A stretch of DNA of 64,000 nucleotides, taken from NCBI GenBank assembly GCA_018398585.1, contig JAGTTD010000008.1, positions 6,584,501-6,648,500 on the forward strand, in the 5' to 3' direction. The DNA comes from Simmondsia chinensis. Lineage: Eukaryota > Streptophyta > Magnoliopsida > Caryophyllales > Simmondsiaceae. Position 1 is the stretch's first letter. Each line of letters opens with the position of its first letter. The position numbers and the translations under genes are program-made. Of this stretch, positions 56,908 through 64,000 are shown piece after piece. The notes beneath the pieces were generated by a model. The model did no database searches. It worked only from the letters and a program-made list of their open reading frames with translations, and was not told the origin of the DNA.

Positions 56908-59511
56908 TTTTTTGATAAATTGCGACAAAATCGCTAAACAAGCTGGCCACTCCCGAGGCGAGGCCAGAGTCCGACCGCAATAACATGGGGACCAAAAACA
57001 TCCAACACAAAACAAGAAAACCGAAACAGAAACGCTCGCTACAAAACACAACACATCAGACTGCGAGCAAAGGATCAAAACGAACACGGAGACAAGAAAC
57101 AACAGCACTCGCAACCAACACAAATAGGGATCATAGCAAGAGAAGAAACAGAAGGCCAGCACAAGAACCGAGAGCGGGAATGAAGCCACATCCCAACACC
57201 CAAACCATATCATTGAGCAATAAGGTCTGCCACCAAAGCTGGGTCGAAATCATCAAAGGTGAAGCCCACATTTTCTCCTAACTCTATTACCTGCTCCGCA
57301 TTGAGGATTCTCTCATCATACTCTTCTTCCGTGATCTTCTTGATTCGATTTCCCCTATTCCGTTTCTTCCTCTTCCCGGCTGTCTTAGTCGATTTTCCAA
57401 CATTACTTCTAGGAGACATATCCTTCAAGAATTCTTGCAACTCCCGCTTCTCTCTCTCCTTCATCTTGCGCTTGATCGTTTTTCTCTCTCTTTTCCTTGT
57501 GCGGAAAATTTTTTTTTCCCTCCCGCCCAAGCTAGGCCCTTCCATAAGTAGAGCTGGTACTTGCAGACTCTGCGGCAAACTAACCTCAGCTTAAGAGATA
57601 TCAATTGCTGTTATTGGCTCGAATCCTGGCGGGAATTTTGGCCCATATGTCGTTGACTCATTATCACTGTTGCTTCCCCGAGTATCGGTATCCGGTGGGG
57701 TTATCTGATCATGATGTTGCTAAGCTGGACCTTCTCGATTTTCAATCCATGGCAATAGTAGAGGAGGATGCGCCACATGCTGTGAAGCACAAGGCCTGGC
57801 ATGCAGGAGTGACCGCTGTAGGGCCCATTTCCCAATGATTTGGCCGTTGATGTGAATGGAAACATGTCCAGACGGCTGCCAAGCAACTCCCATCCCTTCA
57901 TTTGCCAACCGTGGGGTAGGAATTTTATTCTCTTCCCTAGTTATCAAGCGTTCTGATCCCAGATACAGAGAATCTATAGCATCCATCATTAAAACAAGGA
58001 GAGATTCATCCCGTGAGTATTGCCTTGTAACTATTGTGTCATGAATATCTCGATTGATCTGTGTCGCAAATGCGGCCTGCTCCCTGGCCAATCTAGCCGA
58101 AGCCGCTAAAGTAACAACTCTGGATGAATAGTCTTGAATGACCTCAGAATTACCCTCCTTGATAAGAACCAAACGTGATCCCCCAATAGACTGAACTTGG
58201 ACTGTCTGATGAATGTATGTAGTGGAGCAAGTGTTAATAAGGATCCTAGCAACATCAACACACCTCATAGCGGACGTCCTTGCATCCATCCTGACGAACT
58301 TTCCCCACAATTTTGCGATATCCATGAAGCAATCCTTAGACCAACATTGAAGAGGCAATCCATAAACCTCAAACCACACCCTTCTCTCAACAGAGCCAAG
58401 GGTCTCGCCGTTGTATTTATATACATCTTTGAATTTCCTCAATAGAATCTCAAGGCGCGGCCCGATGTAGGACTCAAGAGTATCTATAGAATCACATACC
58501 AGGATAAAAGAAGAAGTGCTTAACCCTCTAGGGGTTAACCCGTAGAGATTTTTCTTAGTGATAAACGTGAGAATATCATCAAGGCTAGCCTCCTCAGACG
58601 TATGCGCAATTAGAGCCCGCTCAAGCCTAGTCTCGATGCACTTATTGGTATTTGATACTACAATTTTCGAAATGTTAACAAACGTAGACTCCTCTACCCT
58701 ACCCTGATCCTGAATGCCTTCCGCGTTCCTGAACTGACGGGGAGCCCTAGGTTGAGGCTGGTTTTGCACAGTAGTAGTAATTGGTCTTCTGATTGTGTTA
58801 GCCCATTGAACTCTGAGTTTAGCCCCCATCACCCATCTACCATCCATGGATGTATTCACCCGCGCCGCTTCGCCATACTCTAAAAACCAGAAAAAATCAT
58901 AAGACAATCTTGACCTCAACCTTTTCTTAACAGGCACAAATGTATCGTAAATTGACTTAAATCCACAAAAAACAGCTTTAAGCCAAGAATTTGTCACTCG
59001 TTCAGGTAATCCATCAACGAAAATAGACACCCCCATAACAGCAGTAGTACCGTTGGGGATGGGTAAAATGAGGAGAGAGAAGAGAACCATTGGGAAAGGG
59101 AGTTTGCACCTGGTGATGGCGGTGGTGGCCGTAGGTATGGGTAGGTGTGGATGACGGAGGGTGGTGGTGGAAATGGAGTTGGGGAAGGTGCCGGAACTGA
59201 CGTGAGAAGAAGGGAGATGGAAATTGGTGGTTGGTGGTTGAAATTGAAGGTGGGAGTTGATGGGAGCCTGCGGTGGGTGTTGAACCTTGGCGTTTGGAGA
59301 TGGGGGTTGACAAGAGGAGGCGACCGGCGCGGGTAAACGGAAGTAGGTGAAGGGGGTGCCTCCTGCAGAACTCACCGAATGGTCCCGAAAGTTGCACGAC
59401 CCAAACCGCAAGCCCTGGCTGAGCCCTGCACTTGACCTTCGGCACCTGGATGGGCAGCCACGTGCCCACACGCACCGTTAAGAGGTGGTAGGAGATACCC
59501 GTTGGGGGTTT
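56908..59511 (-). mobile_element. ORF1-only L1-type LINE derivative, copy 2, complete
   Basis: A perfect 16-bp duplication ccattgctctaaagtt flanks it (56892-56907 and 59512-59527). The minus-strand 3' end has an A-tail (T-run at 56908-56914). Its length is about 2.6 kb, enough only for ORF1 and untranslated ends; no endonuclease or reverse transcriptase is present. Because the 5' end, 3' end and target duplication are all there, the lack of ORF2 is not due to truncation at insertion. Confidence 0.85.
57210..59471 (-). pseudogene. RRM-type LINE ORF1 protein (copy 2), almost open
   Basis: A 583-codon open frame (59471-57720) is followed, past a few stops, by a 122-codon basic C-terminal frame (57578-57210). 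The RNA-recognition motif is at residues 148-223 (RNP2-like VSIFVDGLP; RNP1 degenerated to SYDFFWF). A DUF4283-like domain lies at about 280-415 (VWFEVYGLPLQCWSKDCFMDIA). The C-terminal frame holds KRERKTIKRKMKEREKRELQEF and ends LVADLIAQ. The first 145 residues are Pro/Ser-rich and may be leader sequence; translation might really start at the Met before GVSIFVDGLP. The protein would bind element RNA. The layout matches BNR-type plant L1 ORF1. Confidence 0.75.
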
Positions 59512-59527
59512 CCATTGCTCTAAAGTT

Positions 59528-61468
59528 GAATTTGCCACAACACTAAAACACATTTTCATTACTAGCAATTGATTCCCAAAGTTAACGTGATGGCCATAAC
59601 ACCTTTGTAGAGTGATGCAAATAAGGACAATGATAACCCAATCAAGACAAAAAGGGAGAAAAAGGAGCTCGAGATTGATTAGAATTGCAACTGGGCTAGG
59701 CAATATAGTAGGAGTCATTTTTAGTTTCATTAGGATTTAGTTAGAATTTTTTTTAAGTAAGAGATTTATGGTTAGAAAAGGATCACAACCCAACTCAAGA
59801 CCGAGCCTGCGACCCAAGATAAGGGAGAAATCCAATTGAATCGGGCCAAAGAAGACCAAAAGGGGTGGCCAAAAAGAAGGAATTTTTTTTTCATTAAAGT
59901 CTTTGTAGATGACCATGAATCTTTGGAAAGAAACTATCCCTAAATTTAAAAGACTAAGATAAAGTAAAAGAAGGAGAGAGGCAAGGCCAAAGAGGAGGGA
60001 TAAAAACAGTTTGGGATAAGTTATGATCCTTTTGGGATTTATAGAACAGGTTTCTAAGCTTAATTCCAAGATTATATTCGCCTTCTTCATAGCTATTAAG
60101 CATTAGACGGGACATGTGTAAGAATTAATTAGGCATCGTTGCGCTGTCGACGGTGACATTCTTACACTTCTGAATAGGCATTTGCATGAGGGAATTTGTG
60201 TGAGTATCAATTGTTCGTGATGGTGTTTTTAGCTAAAAATTTAATTTTTTTAGGATTGTTAGTTTTCTAATTTAAAATAATTAATTGGGTCTTATTTTAA
60301 AAACTTGAGTAGGTGCTTAAAATAATGGGAGCCGACTTTGTCGTTAGTTGGGAAGGGTAAACATAACCTAATTAACGGATTCTTCTGTGGTTATGGCGCA
60401 AGCAAATATTAGAGAGCTAAGTAGATAACATAATTTATTGAATGAGTGAGTTGGTAAATCTTATAAATTGAAAAAGTGAAACTGGGTTTGTCATAAAAGT
60501 GGTTGATGATGTATAAATTGTGTTAAAATAAGGAGCTGTTATTATCAAAGTAAAATTTAATATTTTCAGAGCAATAATAGGACTTACAAAAAATTAGAAC
60601 CACAAAATTGCATTGGAAACTAGAATTTTGCTCTAGCAATAATAGTTTTGCCCTAGCAGTTATATTACCCGACAAAATACCTAAGAATTGAGTTCCGTAT
60701 AGACAATAACCCAAATCAAGATTTGAACCTAAAATGAGAAGAGAAGGGAGAAAGGAATATAGAGCCTCTGTGGAAAAGTCTTAAATTTAGGGAAAATCAT
60801 GAACGAAAGTAGAAAGCTTCACTATATTTGAGAATGGAATTCCCATTGGAGGTAGAAGCCCTAGTACAAGTATTTATATATCGACTCTCATGAAACCCAG
60901 GTCACGACATAACCCAAAGCAGCTCAAGCAACTACTTAAGGCCTCCAAAATTTTGTATTTTTAAAGCCTCAATTGTTAATATAAGTAAGTTATATGATAA
61001 AATTTTTTTATAATTTGTTGCATTAATATTATATTGTTAAGAGAAATTTTTTTGTACATGAAAGGTCCATTTAAAACGTTTGGTTAGAACTCTGAAAATG
61101 TCATCATTGGCCGGGATGAAACTCTAGCTGCCACATAAAGAGAAGGATATACTAACTTGATCCGATAAAAATAAGGTTTATATTACAAACCTACCCTTCT
61201 AAAATTAATATTAAAAAATTTAAGATATAATACAACAAATTTTATGTTTATGGTTTTTTTTTTTTTTTTTTTTTTTTGGTTTTTGACACTATGTTTATGG
61301 TTTTTTTACGATTATGACGCATGGGAGCATTATATTTCTTTTTGAAGTTGTAGCCAAACAATGAGTGCCTTATGTGGAAAGATTGTCATTTTAGAGCATC
61401 ATTCTCTAGTCTATTCATATTACAACAATCTCACGTTTGTTATCAGGCGGCAGGAAATTGATGCACCA
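59528..61468. other. intergenic sequence, nothing firmly recognised
   Basis: 59560-60110 and 60520-60960 have the look of decayed LTR sequence (directional T-rich tracts, TATA-like atttatatatcg at 60874), but no ends, primer site or frame could be fixed. A poly-T tract lies at 61255-61277. Confidence 0.3.
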
Positions 61469-61477
61469 CAATTTGTT

Positions 61478-62768
61478 GAGTAAATTAGCAAATGGATACA
61501 ACTTTAAAAAAATTAGCAAAATATGAGAAAAAAATTAAAATTGTACAGTTTACTGTTCATTATTATTGCATGCCTTTTGAATTGGCTTACATTGAATTGG
61601 ACGCTGTTGTACGCCTTTCGTAACAGTGTGCAACAGTAATGGCAAATTATTTTATTTTATTTTTTAATATTATATCTTTAAAATTAAAAATAATTTTACA
61701 AAATAAAATTTTAATTTAAAATAATTTTTAATTTTATAATTTGAATCACTAAATACATATAATTTTTAAATTAAAAATTATTTTATACAATAATTTAAAT
61801 TATTATGAGTAACGATGTAAAATGTGTCCCTCATTTATATCTTCTTTATTAATAGTATCATAATATCATAGTTCACGTATGAGTTGAACAGAGCAACAAG
61901 GTGATGGTGTTCCATGAAGATAACAGTAAATTTTGCTCATATCCATGTAAAGAAGGCTTGGTTCAAGAGCAAAAGTTCAACATCAGAAGTGGGCAAAGAA
62001 GGGAGAAAAAGAGCGAAGAAAGAGAAGAGGAAATGGTAAAAGGGTTGAGAACCGCCATTGAAATGAACTGAGAGAGAGAGAGAGAGAGAGAGAGAAGAGA
62101 AGAGGGAGAGAGAGAGAAGAGGAGAAAAAAAGTAGAGTGTTGAAGTGCATTGTTAATCAGTAGTCAAGACTAGTTAGATTTTTTTTTGTATGATTTTTTT
62201 TAAAAAATTATATATTAGTTTATAAATTATATGAAATAATTTTTTTAATTTTTGAGTTACATGTATCTAATAAAATTATTCAAATAATAGTATACAAATA
62301 TGCAAACTCATGATTTTTTGTTAGAAACATCACCATCTCCTCATTGCTCTGTTCATCTCATACAGGAACTATGATATTATAATAATATTAATAAGAAAGA
62401 TATAAATAGCGAACATATTTTACATTGTTACTTATTATAATTTAAATTATTGTATAAAATAATTTTTAATTTAAAAGTTATATGTATTTAGCGATTCAAA
62501 TTATAAAATAAAAATTTATTTTAAACTAAAAAGTGATTTTATAAAATTATTTTTAATTTTAAAGATATATAATACTAAAAAAAAAAATTGGCGTTACTAT
62601 TGTATGCTGTTAGGAACGGAGTACAATGGCGTCCAATTTAATGTAAGCCATTTCAAACGGCTTGCAACGATAGGTGAACAGTAAACTATGCCATTTTGCT
62701 ATATTTTTTTTTCTAAGGAGCCATTTTGCTAATTTTTTCTGAAATTGTACCCATTTGCTAATTTACTC
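61478..62768. mobile_element. non-autonomous MULE with long terminal inverted repeats
   Basis: A perfect 9-bp duplication caatttgtt (61469-61477 and 62769-62777) flanks a 1291-bp element whose ends start GAGTAAATTAGCAAATGG. Inverted arms of about 430 bp (61478-61910 and 62325-62768) pair throughout, including the ..gaacagagcaa/ttgctctgttc.. inner edges. A unique core of about 410 bp lies between them. No transposase. Confidence 0.9.
61911..62324. other. unique core of the MULE, possible captured sequence
   Basis: Less AT-rich than the arms, purine-rich (a GA-repeat at 62070-62130), and holding gaagaaagagaagaggaaatgg-type sequence and a run reading like a short 5' leader (catccatgtaaagaaggcttgg). 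Such cores in Pack-MULEs are captured gene fragments. I cannot identify a source. Confidence 0.35.
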
Positions 62769-62777
62769 CAATTTGTT

Positions 62778-63339
62778 AATAAAAAACTCAACGTAATTTT
62801 ATTTTATTAAAATTTAAAAATAATAAATTATAAAGTTTTATTTATAGAAAGCTAAACCCTAAATGATCTTAGATAAGATAAATCCTAAATTTAATAGAAA
62901 ACGATTAAGATAAATCATAAATCTAAAAAAAAAACTAATATCCTAAATATAAAATAAGATAAAAACTAAATAAAATAAAATTGTGGTGCATCAAAAAAAT
63001 GTTAGGAATAGGACCCATTTGATAATAAATTTTAAGAAATTAAGAATTCAATTTAATTAGAAAACAAGTTGATGCAGCCGTCTATCAAGATTGGGGGGTA
63101 TGGATTGGCAGCTTAAGTTGGTGAGAAAGAGTAGCAGATGAGGGGTACAGATGCGGCTTTGGAAGAGTTTATCTTCTAGTAGGACATTTAGTAAATAAGT
63201 AATATTTAGTGTTATTATTTATCTTTCAGTATTCATTCTTTATTTTTTTTCAATAATTAGCGACTTGAATACAAATCAGACGTTTGAACAAGCGAGCCCT
63301 TATAAAACCCACTAAGTAACGGGGTACCACATTACAGAA
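62778..63339. other. AT-rich intergenic sequence
   Basis: No gene or element boundary is supported. Confidence 0.4.
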
Positions 63340-63479
63340 AATATACAAGCAGGGCTATAAGCAAAAACTGATATGACAGGGAGATCCTCAACTGACCACT
63401 ATGACTGATTCGAGGTCAGAACGCTTAAGGCAGGATAAAGTAGGCAGTCAGGTCACCCTTTCATCAAGTATAGCACTTA

Positions 63480-64000
63480 CCAGGCTGGTCAAAACCATCA
63501 AAATCCAGACTAGCCTTCTCCCAATCTCAATTACTCGCTCAGCCTCAAGGATCTTATCGACCTCTTTCACGCTGCCACCCCGCTTCGCCATGATCCTCTT
63601 TTTTTTGCTTGCTTAAGGCCTTAGCTGATTTCTGCTTGCTATTTATGGGCGACATATCATTCAGGAACTCTTAAAGCTCCCGCTTCTTTTTCTCTTTCTT
63701 CTTGCGCTTCAAAGCTCTCCTTTCCTTTTTCTTTTTCGTCAACCCTTTTCATTTACTCTTCTTAGCACAACTAGGCCCCTCCATAAGTGGCTTTGCCCTC
63801 TTCAGAGCATGAGGCTCGAACCCTGGTGGAAACTTAGGCCCAGAGGACCTTGAATCATAATCACTAGCGATGTCTCGAGCTTTGTTCTCATGATGCGAAG
63901 TCTGAGCTTGAGGCCATATTGATTCGGCTTTATCACTTTCAGTCCACGGGAGAAGAGGAGGGACATGTTAGTTTTATCGAAGTTCTTGAAAGTGGTATTT
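63480..64000 (-). pseudogene. third, divergent LINE ORF1 C-terminus, cut by window edge
   Basis: Minus strand reads SSGPKFPPGFEP, PLMEGPSCAKK, KERRALKRKKKEKKKREL, EFLNDMSP and, nearer 63500-63560, EVDKILEAERVIEIG and GFDGFDQP. These match in order the C-terminal part of the ORF1 copies at 6766-7101 and 57210-57578, with stops and at least one frameshift. The rest of ORF1 must lie beyond base 64000. Confidence 0.75.

Noticed and set aside
1..64000. tRNA, rRNA, CRISPR or bacterial-type operons
   Set aside because: No cloverleaf-forming tRNA, rRNA segment, regularly spaced short repeats with unique spacers, or ribosome-binding sites with packed genes were seen; the DNA is plant nuclear in character.

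Overview
The window is nuclear DNA of a flowering plant, probably a eudicot; the species cannot be named from the sequence. The grounds are a spliced gene with canonical GT-AG introns and a telo-box (AAACCCTAA) beside its first exon, AT-rich intergenic DNA, and plant-type transposable elements: LTR retrotransposons primed by initiator-Met tRNA (TGGTATCAGAGC), RTE LINEs with a (TTG)n tail, L1 LINEs whose ORF1 has an RRM, and MULEs including one with a plant mobile domain.

The only recognisable host gene is a five-exon gene for a lysine-rich protein of 176 aa, probably a nucleolar/ribosome-biogenesis factor of the C1orf131 (DUF4602/FSAF1) type. It is present twice (12748-15842 and 22099-25193) in two direct segmental copies of about 6.7 kb (11806-20312 and 21143-27911). 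The reading frames differ at one codon. Between them lies a third, inverted, partial copy of the promoter, exon 1 and intron 1 (20341-21100), so copy B sits on one arm of a 0.75-kb inverted repeat. Unit A later received a 1.78-kb short-LTR retrotransposon (18127-19905); unit B keeps the empty site.

All else is mobile or repetitive. 1-5990: degenerate AT-rich tandem repeats, a truncated RTE LINE, a 2-kb LTR, the 3' end of a chromovirus, and a gag/LTR remnant. 6000-10060: a three-layer nest (inverted-repeat element > MULE-like element > ORF1-only LINE). 27243-31357: RTE LINE A. 31358-35516: a MULE carrying a decayed MURA-type transposase and a plant mobile domain gene. 37879-39457: RTE LINE B. 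40277-53316: a TRIM tandem array bounded by a 5-bp target-site duplication, whose first LTR is split by a 5.9-kb Ty3/gypsy chromovirus and a 6.4-kb Ty1/copia element inserted 19 bp apart. 54-64 kb: a LINE tail, a MITE, a hAT-like element, a second ORF1-only LINE with a 16-bp target-site duplication, a 1.3-kb MULE with a perfect 9-bp duplication, and a third divergent ORF1 copy running off the right edge.

Target-site duplications found by eye fix the boundaries of about nine insertions, so much of the insertion order can be read from the sequence. All element genes carry stops or frameshifts and look dead. Element subfamily names rest on motif recognition only, because no database search was possible.
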